This document shows, in pieces, positions 54,719-63,350 of a stretch of 64,000 bases of DNA. The notes below the pieces were generated by a model that searched no databases, had not been told where the DNA came from, and saw only the letters and a program-made list of their open reading frames with translations. The stretch is from Ditibartonella apis (GTDB taxonomy: Bacteria > Pseudomonadota > Alphaproteobacteria > Rhizobiales > Rhizobiaceae). Position 1 is the stretch's first letter. Each line of letters begins with the position of its first letter. The stretch lies in the NCBI RefSeq assembly GCF_001952075.1, contig NZ_LXYU01000003.1:310001-374000 (forward strand), read 5' to 3'. Made by a program: the position numbers and the translations under genes.

Positions 54719-55726
54719 ATGGTTCGCCAATTGGCGTTGAATGAAATGGTAGACGTATTAAAGGCGGTTGCTGAAACAACACGTTTGCGCATACTGTTTT
54801 TGTTGGATAAAGGCGATCTGACGGTTTCCGACATTACAAAAATTCTGGGTCAATCGCAGCCACGCGTATCGCGTCATTTACGGCTTTTAACGGAAGCCCG
54901 TTTGATCGAGCGTTATCAGGAAGGTGCATGGGCCTATTTTTCTTTATCTTCTTGTTCGTTACGTCGGGAAATGCTGAAAATAGTGCTTCAACATATTGAT
55001 GTTGAAGACAATCTTATTAACGCGGATTTGATGCGGCTTGGTGAAGTCAAGAAAGAGCGAAGCCGCGCTGCGGCTGCCTATTTTTCCAAAAATGCGCACG
55101 ACTGGGATAAACTCAGATTGCTCCATGTGCCCGACAACACTGTCGAACAAACCATGGTAGAACTTGTCGGAACAACGCCGTTCCAATCCATGCTCGATAT
55201 CGGCACAGGTACCGGATCTTTGTTGAAGCTTTTTGCGCCCCTTTATACACGGGCGATCGGCATTGATAATAATCGCGATATGCTGGCTGTTGCACGCGTC
55301 AATCTGGATAAGGCAGGCGTTTCGAACGCTCAGGTCAGGTTGGGAGATGTGGCCAATTTGCCGGTCGAGAAAGAAACGTTCAATCTCGTTACTATTTATC
55401 AGGTTCTACATTTCCTGTCTGACCCTGAAGTTGCAATCTTTGAAGCGGCGCGCGTCATGCGACCGGGGGCGCGGCTCATTATTGTCGACTATGCTCCGCA
55501 TGAACTTGAATATTTACGCGAAAAATATGCTCATGTGCGTATGGGATTTTCCGATTCCCAAATGGAATACTGGCTTGATAAGGCCGGCTTGACATTGGAA
55601 AAAACTTTGAGTTTTCAACCCCAACAAAATGGCAATACAAAAGGGCTCACACTCAAGCTGTGGCTTGCCCGTGATCCACGTTTGTTGATTGCCAGAAAAA
55701 CAACATTTCTAACGGAGACCGCTTAA
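54719..55726 (+). CDS. ArsR-type regulator fused to a methyltransferase domain
   Basis: 335 residues: an N-terminal winged helix of the ArsR family (VDVLKAVAETTRLRILFLLD, then VSDITKILGQSQPRVSRHLR LLTEARLIERY), a helical linker near residues 100-140, and a SAM-dependent methyltransferase fold at about 145-320 (SMLDIGTGTGSLLKLFA, GIDNNRDMLAVA, LVTIYQVLHFLSDPEVAI). Lacks the Cys metal-sensor motif of ArsR itself. It overlaps metF by one base (TAATG), so the two are one operon. In Rhizobiales such regulators sense S-adenosylmethionine or homocysteine-cycle metabolites; here the linkage to metF supports this. Confidence 0.9.
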   Translation: MVRQLALNEMVDVLKAVAETTRLRILFLLDKGDLTVSDITKILGQSQPRVSRHLRLLTEARLIERYQEGAWAYFSLSSCSLRREMLKIVLQHIDVEDNLINADLMRLGEVKKERSRAAAAYFSKNAHDWDKLRLLHVPDNTVEQTMVELVGTTPFQSMLDIGTGTGSLLKLFAPLYTRAIGIDNNRDMLAVARVNLDKAGVSNAQVRLGDVANLPVEKETFNLVTIYQVLHFLSDPEVAIFEAARVMRPGARLIIVDYAPHELEYLREKYAHVRMGFSDSQMEYWLDKAGLTLEKTLSFQPQQNGNTKGLTLKLWLARDPRLLIARKTTFLTETA

Positions 55727-56643
55727 TGTCTGCCCCATCACTTTCCCGCCGCCCCGACTTGGGCGACAAGCTGAAGGTTTCATTTGAATTTTTCCCGCCA
55801 AAAACGGAGAAAATGGAAGAAATGCTTTGGCAAACGGTCAAACGTCTTGCACCATTAAAGCCGGAATTTGTTTCGGTAACTTACGGGGCAGGCGGCTCGA
55901 CGAGGGAGAGGACCGGCAGAACTGTTGAACGTATCATTAAAGAAACACACCTTAATGCAGCTGCGCATTTGACATGTGTTGATGCAACACGCGAAGAAGT
56001 CGACGGCGTGGCACGGCAATTTGCTTCCATGGGAATTCATCATTTTGTTGCGCTTCGTGGTGACCCAAGCAACGGAGCGGGCGGGCGCTATCATCCCACT
56101 CCGGGAGGTTATGCCAATGCGGTTGAACTCGTTGCCGGTTTGAAAGCGATTAATCCGGATTTTGAAATCACCGTTTCGGCATATCCCGAAAAACATCCCG
56201 AAAGTCCCGATTTTGCAACCGATATTGATCTCCTCAAACGTAAAATAGACAATGGCGCGACAAAGGCCATCACCCAATGTTTTTTTGATAACCACTTTTA
56301 TGAAGATTACATAGAAAGAGTGCGTAAAGCCGGTATCTATATTCCGATTTTACCCGGCATATTGCCAATCCATAATTTTTGGCAGGTTAAAAACTTTTGT
56401 TCGCGCAATGGCACACATATTCCCGATTGGCTGGCACAACGTTTCGAGGGGCTGGAGAACGACCAGAAAACACATGATCTAGTTGCAGCCGCCGTTGCTG
56501 CCGAACAGGTTCTTGATCTTGTCGAACACGGTGTTGAAGATTTCCACTTCTATACGCTCAACCGTGCCGATCTCGTCTACGCTATATGTTATCTCATCGG
56601 CATCCGGCCTCAATCAGCGCTTAAGGCAAATAACGCCAAGTAG
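55726..56643 (+). CDS. metF: Methylenetetrahydrofolate reductase
   Basis: FAD-dependent reduction of 5,10-methylene-THF to 5-methyl-THF, the methyl donor for methionine synthase. The 305 residues show KVSFEFFPPKTEKMEEMLWQ at the start, VSVTYGAGGSTRERTGRTVE, AAAHLTCVDATREEVDGVAR, and HFVALRGDPSNGAGGRYHPT, all family motifs, then FDNHFYEDYIERVRKAGIYI and PILPGILPIHNFWQVKNFCS. The ATG shares its A with the regulator's stop codon. The methionine synthase gene is not in the window; after a gap comes the AbcR-like RNA. Confidence 0.96.
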   Translation: MSAPSLSRRPDLGDKLKVSFEFFPPKTEKMEEMLWQTVKRLAPLKPEFVSVTYGAGGSTRERTGRTVERIIKETHLNAAAHLTCVDATREEVDGVARQFASMGIHHFVALRGDPSNGAGGRYHPTPGGYANAVELVAGLKAINPDFEITVSAYPEKHPESPDFATDIDLLKRKIDNGATKAITQCFFDNHFYEDYIERVRKAGIYIPILPGILPIHNFWQVKNFCSRNGTHIPDWLAQRFEGLENDQKTHDLVAAAVAAEQVLDLVEHGVEDFHFYTLNRADLVYAICYLIGIRPQSALKANNAK

Positions 56644-57164
56644 TGAGGCATGATTTAAACGTTTATTGCAGCCGGTAACGTCGAACGCGGACGCACGCCC
56701 GTCCCCACCTGTTTGATTGAATGAAAGCCGGTGCAGCAAAATGTCGGCTGCCCGATTTCATGACAACAGCGGCTGGTTTCAAGTTTTCATCCGCTGTGTC
56801 GGGCTTACTGGCACGTTGTTGCTTGGCGTGGACGGATTTCGACGAACCACTTTGGTTAGTCTTTCAGCTTTCTCGCTGTTGCAGGCACAAGAGTGTTTTT
56901 CAAACGGTTTCTAAATTTGCCTTTTGGATTGTTACATCCGAAAGGCGATGTTTAACCCGGAACCTTGCTGCTTAAATGGGATAATTTTCTATTAAAAGAG
57001 TTATCTTAAACAAAATTGCTTCATTATAATACATTTTAGACATGATTTTATCATAATAGATGTAAAACGAGTAAAAAATTCTTAAAATGAAGTGATAATT
57101 TTTGCTGCTTTCTTGCTATCGGATGCCGTATCGGTCATATCAATCATGCGCTGTCATAAAAGTG

Positions 57165-57262
57165 CAAGAGATTGATTACCAACCAGGGAGACCGAGACCC
57201 CCCGCAACGGATTTCCCTTGGTTGAGGCCCGATCGGAGCTTGCTCCGGTCGGGTTTTATTTT
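57165..57262 (+). ncRNA. AbcR-like small RNA (alpha-r15 type)
   Basis: Between metF and the minus-strand transglycosylase gene. A first hairpin pairs AACCAGGGA (57181-57189) with TCCCTTGGTT (57214-57223); its large loop shows CCCCCC (57198-57203), able to pair with ribosome binding sites. A second hairpin, CCCGATCGGAG / CTCCGGTCGGG (57228-57253), ends in TTTTATTTT and is a Rho-independent terminator. This two-stem plan with the TTTCCCTTGGTT element resembles the AbcR/alpha-r15 sRNAs of Rhizobiales, which repress ABC transporter mRNAs. The 5' end is uncertain (about 57165-57180). Upstream, 56644-57164, holds no gene. Confidence 0.6.
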
Positions 57263-57914
57263 AGGTGTTCTGAGCTAAAAAGCTCATACTCCCGGCACTT
57301 GAAATTATCCTGCTTGCTCTTTGAATGATCCTCTCGGAGCTTTGAATTTGTCTTTAAAATGGTTCAGGGCGTTTCAGGTGTCATTATTGCAGCCAATGTT
57401 CCCGATAAGTGGATAAGTGCTGACGCTTTTTCCTTTTCTCCGGTGTCGCATTTTTCGTGACATTTGACAGTTTATTGGCATCGATTTCGGCGAATTCAAA
57501 ACCCGATTTTGCAAGCGCTTTGAAAGTGCTGGAATCATGCCCCATCGGAAAAATGATTGGGTTCAAGCCTTTATGCGACGACGACAAAAATTTACTTTTT
57601 GCAAAGCTGACAAAAGGAGCATTAAAGGCACTAGAAGCTAAAGTCGTTTAACGTAAAATATCGTCCAGCACGCGAAAAACGCAAAATGCATCTATTGAAG
57701 AATCATAGAAATTACAATTAGCGGCAAAGATGCTTGTAAGATGAAAAGAGCAGGGGGGAACCGTATAGTTCCGGAAATAAATACATAAAGCCTTCAACTG
57801 CCAATCGTATAAATGCTATCCCCAAAAAAACAAATGTCATAACAAAAACGGGCAAAAATACCCGTCTTGCGATGAGTTAAGTACACTCTTTTTTTGACCA
57901 CATGGAATGCAGTT
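57263..57914. other. Region between the sRNA and the transglycosylase gene
   Basis: About 650 bp. A 64-codon plus frame at 57457-57651 (GTG start) and an overlapping minus frame at 57384-57587 are open but match nothing and lack good ribosome binding sites. Another stretch just upstream, VIIAANVPDKWISADAFSFS at about 57380-57440 in a different frame, also reads like protein, so a decayed gene may lie here. Confidence 0.3.
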
Positions 57915-59159
57915 CTAAAGCCGGTCAAGCAATTCTTTCGTCGGCCAGGAATCGGCAGGAAGTCCCAAGCGGAGCTGTTCGGTTCGCACTGCGTCGCGTG
58001 TCAATATACCGTAAACGCCATCCACTTTGCCCATATCATAACCACGGTCTGCAAGCTTTTGTTGCAATTGCTTCATTTCTTCGGTGTTCAACCCAGGTTC
58101 GGGATGGCCGATGTCAAAAGCCGGTGCACCGGCGAGCCGCGAGGCAAAATAGGCAACGGTTGTTGCATAGACAATCGATTTGTTCCATTCGACAAAAATA
58201 TCGAAATTGTTATAGGCCAGAAATGCGGGCCCCTTTCGGCCCATTGGCAACATAAGTGACGCATCTCCATTATCAGGCCCTAGCGGGCCGTTAATGCCGG
58301 TAACGCCCCAACTGGTCCATTGTGAATGGGGTTTGCGATTTTGCCTGATTGCTTCTTGCCAAGGAAGATCGTCACGGGTGAGGCGCACCTCTTCAAGCCA
58401 CGGTTCACCGCGCCGCCATCCAAGATCGCTTAGCATATGGGCGGCCGTCATGACAGCATCGGCAACAGACCCTTTAAGGTCGATTTTACCATCGCCATCG
58501 CCGTCAACACCCCGTTCCAGATAGTCCTTTGGCAAAAGTTGCATTTGACCGATTTCACCAGCCCAAGCACCGGTTGTTTCGGCATTGACGACTCCCTGAT
58601 CGAAAAGTTTTAAAAGTGCAATCAATTGCGGGCGGAAGAGTTCCGGCCGCCTGCAATCATGGGAAAGGGTGAAAAGGGCATTCAAAGTATCGAAATTGCC
58701 TTGCACCGCACCATAATCGGTTTCGAGCCCCCAAAAGGCTGCAATAACGGGGCCAGGAACCCCATATTTTTCCTCGGCCTTGGCAAAAACGTCGGAATAT
58801 TTTTGTAAGTTTTCCTTACCCTTTTTCAAACGTGCTTCAGGGATGACGCGTTTTGAAAATTCTGCAAATGTGAGATTGAAAATGGCCTGCCCGTTGTCAC
58901 GGTCAATAACCTTCTGATCAATCGTTGCTTTTTTGAGTTCATCGATCGCGTGTTCGCTTACACCTGCTTTGCGAGCTTCATCGGCGACATTTTCTCTGAA
59001 TGTTTCGATTGGCGTGCCGCAGGCCTCGCGTGCCACTTTGGTTGCGACATCATCAGTCTGGGTTGTCGCTTCAGGTTCTTCAGCTTGTGAAAGCGGGCAG
59101 AAAACTGTCGCAAACAAGAATGTCGAAGCTGCCAGAATTGCTTGTCTTGTCTTGAACAT
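57915..59159 (-). CDS. Membrane-bound lytic murein transglycosylase, MltB type
   Basis: Cleaves peptidoglycan between MurNAc and GlcNAc with formation of 1,6-anhydroMurNAc (GH103, SLT_2). The 414 residues start with a signal peptide (MFKTRQAILAASTFLFATVF). The catalytic domain has the active-site Glu in AAFWGLETDYGAVQGNFDTL, GEIGQMQLLPKDYLERGVDG DGDGKIDL and TAAHMLSDLGWRRGEPWLEE, typical MltB features. A C-terminal peptidoglycan-binding domain ends the protein (KQLQQKLADRGYDMGKVDGV YG...TRDAVRTEQLRLGLPADS). The family in Rhizobiales shares this plan. No lipobox, so it may be soluble periplasmic rather than lipid-anchored. GH25 and amidase genes lie nearby. Confidence 0.95.
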   Translation of the reverse strand: MFKTRQAILAASTFLFATVFCPLSQAEEPEATTQTDDVATKVAREACGTPIETFRENVADEARKAGVSEHAIDELKKATIDQKVIDRDNGQAIFNLTFAEFSKRVIPEARLKKGKENLQKYSDVFAKAEEKYGVPGPVIAAFWGLETDYGAVQGNFDTLNALFTLSHDCRRPELFRPQLIALLKLFDQGVVNAETTGAWAGEIGQMQLLPKDYLERGVDGDGDGKIDLKGSVADAVMTAAHMLSDLGWRRGEPWLEEVRLTRDDLPWQEAIRQNRKPHSQWTSWGVTGINGPLGPDNGDASLMLPMGRKGPAFLAYNNFDIFVEWNKSIVYATTVAYFASRLAGAPAFDIGHPEPGLNTEEMKQLQQKLADRGYDMGKVDGVYGILTRDAVRTEQLRLGLPADSWPTKELLDRL

Positions 59160-59305
59160 TTATTCTCATTCCTGCACTTTATGACGTTTAAAATGTCTTG
59201 TACCATTTTTTATCAGAAATAAAGAGGCATGCGTAATTCGCTCGCAAGTCAAAGCGATATTTGCCCACTTGAGTAACACGATGTTTGCCTATTGTCTGAT
59301 TGGTA

Positions 59306-60109
59306 TTATTTTCCGGAAACATATTTTTGCCATTCGTCGCGGCTGCCATAAAAGACGTTGATGTCGGCATCACCCTTGATACCGGGAACACGCCCCGTTC
59401 CGGTATATTGCCAGAATGTCCACGGATGGGTGCCATATTTTTCTTGCGGATGGCCGGCGACTGACCGGAGCCAGAACGAATAACCTTTGATTTGCGACAG
59501 GCCGTTCCGATCGAAGAAATCGACCGTCGTATAGATGATGGGTTTCTTGCCATAATATTTTTCAACAATGGATAGGAAGACCTTCATTTCACTACGAACA
59601 GTCTCTGCTGGTGGCCGGATTTTGCACGTCGGTGAAGAATCGTTCCACTCCATATCAAGAACCGGTGGCAGGGCTGTCGGGTCCTTCGGTACATTTCTGA
59701 TATACCATTTGGCTTGCTCGGAAGCCGGCCGGCAATAATAGAAGAAGTGATAGGCGCCGCGCGGCATACCGATTTCTTTTGTCCCATCCCAATTGTGGAG
59801 AAAATTGTCATCTACACGGTCGCCGCCTTCTGTTGCTTTGATAAAAGCAAAAGAAATACCGCTATGTTTGACTGCTGCCCAGTCAACTGCCTGTTGATAT
59901 TTCGAAACATCGGTTCCGTGAATGGGGTAATGCCATGGGGTAAGCTCGGCCCAGTCATGAGGCTTGCGGTCATCGAAGCGTGGGGCATTGATTGGTCCCT
60001 TGGGTGTTGTGCCGGATGGTGGCACGATATCGCCAAGATCATAAGACAAGGAAGTGCAGCTTGTAAGCAACAGAGCCGAAGCAATTGACGCCAGTAATGT
60101 GCGCGCCAT
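59306..60109 (-). CDS. GH25 lysozyme-type lipoprotein
   Basis: Glycoside hydrolase family 25 (muramidase of the Chalaropsis type), 267 residues. N-terminal lipoprotein signal (MARTLLASIASALLLTSC with lipobox LTSC). The barrel begins with HGTDVSKYQQAVDWAAVKHS, then FAFIKATEGGDRVDDNF, RGAYHFFYYCRPASEQAKWY, and the catalytic acidic residues in PPVLDMEWN, typical GH25. Later parts KPIIYTTVDFFDR and WTFWQYTGTGRVPGIKGDAD have the conserved aromatic motif. The ATG at 60109 gives a good signal peptide; an upstream TTG in frame (60136) is possible. Probably anchored to the membrane and used on the organism's own wall. Confidence 0.9.
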   Translation of the reverse strand: MARTLLASIASALLLTSCTSLSYDLGDIVPPSGTTPKGPINAPRFDDRKPHDWAELTPWHYPIHGTDVSKYQQAVDWAAVKHSGISFAFIKATEGGDRVDDNFLHNWDGTKEIGMPRGAYHFFYYCRPASEQAKWYIRNVPKDPTALPPVLDMEWNDSSPTCKIRPPAETVRSEMKVFLSIVEKYYGKKPIIYTTVDFFDRNGLSQIKGYSFWLRSVAGHPQEKYGTHPWTFWQYTGTGRVPGIKGDADINVFYGSRDEWQKYVSGK

Positions 60110-60225
60110 TTTTTTTAAATTATCTTTAAACAACAATTCGACACCTATCGGGCTCTAAAATCACTGTTCACCATTGCTAAAAATAGTAAAAGAATGGCAT
60201 ATAAATAAAAACTTTTGGAAAAAAT

Positions 60226-60582
60226 ATGAAGAAACTTCGTTGGCGTCGCATCATCGGTCTTGTTATTCTCCTCATTGTCTTCATTGCCGGCTTGTGGTGG
60301 GGATATTTATATTTTTTCAAGGATTCCGGTGAAATAAACGGGGAAAAGGGTCTTCCTGAAGGGGCAGCCATAAGTTTGCCAAAAGTGCCGCTTACACCAT
60401 CGGATATGACGCAAGCACAAAAACAGGATGTCATCAATAAATTGATGGAAGACGCAAAAGCATCTGCCTTGAAAAGTGGTCAGAGTGAAGAACAGGCGGA
60501 AAATTTTGCACGTGAAGCGGGTGAAGTTGCCCGTCAGGCAATGAACCGTCCTTCCACGGTTGACGGGGATAAAGAACAATAA
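60226..60582 (+). CDS. Single-span membrane protein, unknown function
   Basis: 118 residues. One N-terminal membrane helix (GLVILLIVFIAGLWWGYLYF) follows a positively charged KKLRWRR start, so the rest faces the periplasm. The remaining part is acidic and helical (SDMTQAQKQDVINKLMEDAK, then EEQAENFAREAGEVARQAMN) without known domain. Divergent from the GH25 gene and followed by the TerB-DnaJ gene after 115 bp. AAAAAATATG is a poor ribosome binding site. Confidence 0.7.
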   Translation: MKKLRWRRIIGLVILLIVFIAGLWWGYLYFFKDSGEINGEKGLPEGAAISLPKVPLTPSDMTQAQKQDVINKLMEDAKASALKSGQSEEQAENFAREAGEVARQAMNRPSTVDGDKEQ

Positions 60583-60697
60583 CAGTCGACTTCATTCATA
60601 TCGCTTCGCACTATCAATTATCGGCTTTGGCCAAATAGTTGTTAAGGCGCCCGATCAAACAGAACAGTCTTATTAACTTCAAATTCAGGAAAACGGA

Positions 60698-61411
60698 ATG
60701 CCTTCATTATGGACACGTATTGGCGAGCTTATCAGCAACATTGCTGGCGACGCATTGAATGCTATTGTCGAACGTGTACGTACCTTCTTTGAAGGGGATC
60801 CTGAAACACGCAGACAAGTTGCATTTTCTATTGCCATGATTGCTTTATCGGCAAAAATGGCAAAAGCCGATGGTGTCGTAAGCGATGCCGAGGTCAAAGC
60901 ATTTTATGAAATCTTTTCGGTCCCTGACCACGAGTTTCATAATGTCGAACGCCTTTATAACCTCGCCAAACAGGACATTGCAGGCTTTGACGTCTACGCG
61001 CGTCGCCTGTTTCGGCTTTGTCAGGAATCCGACTGTCAGGGACAATTATTGGAAGATGTTCTGGAAGGCCTTTTCTATATTGCCAAATCGGACGGTGTAA
61101 TCCATCAGGACGAGCTCGTTTTTTTGCGAGAGGTTTCCGATATTTTCGGCTTTTCTCGTGAGCAGTTCAGGGTAATCAGCGCGCGTCACGCTGTTATCGG
61201 TGAAAGTGATCCGTGGCTGGTTTTGGGCCTCAAAAAAGGCATAAGCTTCGAGGAAGCACGTAAACACTACCATGATCTCGTGCGCGAACACCATCCCGAC
61301 AGGGTTATGGCACGCGGTTTGCCAAAGGAATTTCTGGCTATTGCCAACGAGCGTCTGGCGGCTATTAATAACGCATGGGCTATCGTGCGTGAGGAGTTTG
61401 TTACAGTATGA
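60698..61411 (+). CDS. TerB-DnaJ domain protein (DjlA-like)
   Basis: 237-residue protein with an N-terminal TerB-like helical domain and a C-terminal J domain, as in DjlA-type co-chaperones. No obvious membrane helix at the start (MPSLWTRIGELISNIAGDAL). TerB part: RQVAFSIAMIALSAKMAKAD with the ADGV motif near VSDAEVKAF, and a second KSDGVIHQDELVFLREVSDI. J domain at about 175-235: ISFEEARKHYHDLVREHHPD RVMARGLPKEF, with the HPD needed to stimulate DnaK, then AAINNAWAIVREEF. Its last four bases overlap the amidase start, so the genes are coupled. Stress or envelope role inferred. Confidence 0.92.
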   Translation: MPSLWTRIGELISNIAGDALNAIVERVRTFFEGDPETRRQVAFSIAMIALSAKMAKADGVVSDAEVKAFYEIFSVPDHEFHNVERLYNLAKQDIAGFDVYARRLFRLCQESDCQGQLLEDVLEGLFYIAKSDGVIHQDELVFLREVSDIFGFSREQFRVISARHAVIGESDPWLVLGLKKGISFEEARKHYHDLVREHHPDRVMARGLPKEFLAIANERLAAINNAWAIVREEFVTV

Positions 61412-62175
61412 GTGCAGAAACTTTCAAAGCGGATTATCAGGGAGCAACTGTGCGCCCTTCGCCTAATTTTGAAGAGCGCAAAGATGGCGCTAAACCGCAA
61501 TTTCTTGTTCTTCATTATACGGGCATGGAAAATGCCGAAAGTGCCGAACGCCTTTTATGTTCGCCGGAAGCAAAGGTTTCAGCGCATTATGTTGTGGAAG
61601 AAGACGGGAAAGTTGTGCAACTGGTTCAAGAGGCTTATCGCGCGTGGCATGCCGGTGAAAGTTTCTGGCGCGGTGTCACAGATGTGAATTCCCATTCTAT
61701 CGGTATTGAGATTGTCAATGGTGGACCTTTGTTGAACTTTCCCGATTATCCGGAAAAACAGATTGAATCGGTCATCAAACTTTGCAAATCGATTATCGAA
61801 AAATATTCAATTGAAAAACGGAATGTGCTTGGCCATTCCGATATTGCACCGCATCGCAAAAGTGACCCGGGTGAAAAATTTCCATGGGAAAACCTTTATA
61901 ACGCCGGTATTGGCCATTTTGTGCGTCCGGCCGCAATTTCCGGTGGACGCTTCATGACCAATGGTGAAAGTGGCAGACCTGTTGAAGCCTATCAGTCAAT
62001 GCTTGCGCTTTACGGTTATGGCATTGATATCACCGGTTCTTTCGACGAACGCACGCAACTGGTAACAAAAGCCTTTCAACGCCATTTCAGACCACAAAAG
62101 GTTGACGGTGTTGCGGATGTCTCGACGATTGATACACTTCATCGCTTGCTTGGCACGTTGAAAAGCCTCACCTGA
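61408..62175 (+). CDS. N-acetylmuramoyl-L-alanine amidase, AmpD/AmiD type
   Basis: Zinc amidase (Amidase_2) that removes stem peptides from muramic acid, 255 residues. Catalytic domain: zinc-ligand His in FLVLHYTGMENAESAERLLC, AHYVVEEDGKVVQLVQEAYR AWHAG, SIGIEIVNGGP with the catalytic Glu, and the last ligands in VLGHSDIAPHRKSDPGEKFP W. A C-terminal peptidoglycan-binding domain (about 185-250) reads VEAYQSMLALYGYGIDITG and ends in TIDTLHRLLGTLKSL. No signal peptide: cytoplasmic (AmpD-like, recycling) or exported otherwise. The start overlaps the TerB-DnaJ stop (ATGA). Cytoplasmic AmpD in Rhizobiales usually has this plan. Confidence 0.93.
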   Translation: MSAETFKADYQGATVRPSPNFEERKDGAKPQFLVLHYTGMENAESAERLLCSPEAKVSAHYVVEEDGKVVQLVQEAYRAWHAGESFWRGVTDVNSHSIGIEIVNGGPLLNFPDYPEKQIESVIKLCKSIIEKYSIEKRNVLGHSDIAPHRKSDPGEKFPWENLYNAGIGHFVRPAAISGGRFMTNGESGRPVEAYQSMLALYGYGIDITGSFDERTQLVTKAFQRHFRPQKVDGVADVSTIDTLHRLLGTLKSLT

Positions 62176-62840
62176 AGCGTAAGGTTCTTAAAAATATAGC
62201 CGGAACAATTGAATGGCTATGCTTCAATGGAAGTAGGCAGCCTGACTATATTTTTTAAAAAATGGAGCGCTTTTTGCTCTTTTCCTTGTCAAATTGTTTC
62301 TGATCTTGGTTGTTCAAATCGAAGGTCTTTTTTCTCATAGAAAATAGATTTGTTCTGATTGTTCCGGAAAAGCGCCATTTACGGAAAATTTTTAAAGTTT
62401 TGTACTTCCAAGATTTTTATATGGGCAAGAATCGTCGGGCAACGGCTTTTCGGACTTTATCTCGGTCGTGCAATTGCCCGAAAAACAATCAATAGTTTGT
62501 TTTGCTTTTAGCCAATCTTCCTTGTCGGATTTAAAAAACAGCTTAACCGATATTCAGGCCCAATTTTAAAATATTTCATGGACATTCAAGGGGCAGAACG
62601 GTCGGCTTTTGTATCGTCTCAAGTCGTTATTTCGCATGCGAAGCCTGTCTTATGGCATTTGTAAAGTTTAGCAATCGAGTGACCGGAATGACCCCTATCG
62701 CCTTCGGTTTTCCGGAATTTTTGTTTTTCAGGTTTTTTAAAAATAGAACGTCGTTCCTTTCCGGAGCGGTTCGCGGAGAGTTTGGCAATGAAGCAGCTTT
62801 TATTGGTTTGCAGCCGGTTGTTTTTGTTTTATAAAGAGCC
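62176..62840. other. Intergenic region before the RNase P RNA
   Basis: About 665 bp. Short frames at 62310-62495 and 62652-62834 have no family likeness; the second runs up to the rnpB 5' end and is probably chance. A promoter for rnpB should be near 62790-62840 but I cannot define it. Confidence 0.4.
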
Positions 62841-63236
62841 CGTCAGTTGGTCGGGCAGCCGCGCCTTCTCAATACCGAAAGGTGAAAGGTGAGGAAAGTC
62901 CGGGCTCCATGGAATAACGGTGCCGGATAACGTCCGGCGAGGGCAACCTCAGGGAAAGTGCCACAGAAATATACCGCCTGTTCAAACAGGTAAGGGTGAA
63001 AAGGCGGGGTAAGAGCCCACCGCGCATCCAGTAATGGATGTGGCAAGGTAAACCCCACCGGGAGCAAGACCGAATAGGAATGACACGCGAGCTTTGCTTG
63101 CAGCCGATTTCCGGGCCTGTCATTCGGGTAGGTTGCACGAGACGGGTGGTAACATCCGTACTAGATGAATGGCTGTCACGCGGAATTTTTAATCAAATTT
63201 CGCCATACAGAACCCGGCTTACAGACCGACTGACAT
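62841..63236 (+). ncRNA. rnpB: RNase P RNA
   Basis: Catalytic RNA that trims the 5' leader of tRNA precursors, class A type. The 5' CGTCAGTTGGTC pairs with the 3' GACCGACTGAC (63224-63234) as helix P1. Conserved core is visible: GAGGAAAGTCCGGGCTCC (near 62890), the CR II/III-like ACGGTGCCGG and GAGGGCAACC, GCCACAGAAA, a TAAGGGTGAAAAGG segment and GGCAAGGTAAACCCCACC, then AGACGGGTGGTAACATCC and the late ACAGAACCCGGCTTA. The length (about 396) is normal for Rhizobiales. Confidence 0.97.
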
Positions 63237-63313
63237 TTTTCATTATTTTGTTATAGAATGAATAATCACAACATTTTTGTCTAAAACCGATTGACGGGAT
63301 AATACCTTTAGAG

Positions 63314-63337
63314 CTAATGCAAAGCATTCGCAATTAG
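63314..63337. promoter_or_regulatory. Inverted repeat over the mntH-type promoter
   Basis: CTAATGC (63314-63320) and GCAATTAG (63330-63337) form an imperfect inverted repeat, right after a TTGACG (63291-63296) and thus at the -10 position. It ends 13 bp before the ATG. Layout fits a metal-dependent repressor; Fur-family Mur is the usual manganese regulator of Rhizobiales, so a Mur-type site is possible, but I cannot match a consensus exactly. Confidence 0.4.
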
Positions 63338-63350
63338 AAAGTTTTGTTGC

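Noticed and set aside
54334-54834. 166-codon minus-strand frame
   Set aside because: It crosses the operator and start of the ArsR-type gene and has no homology signal.
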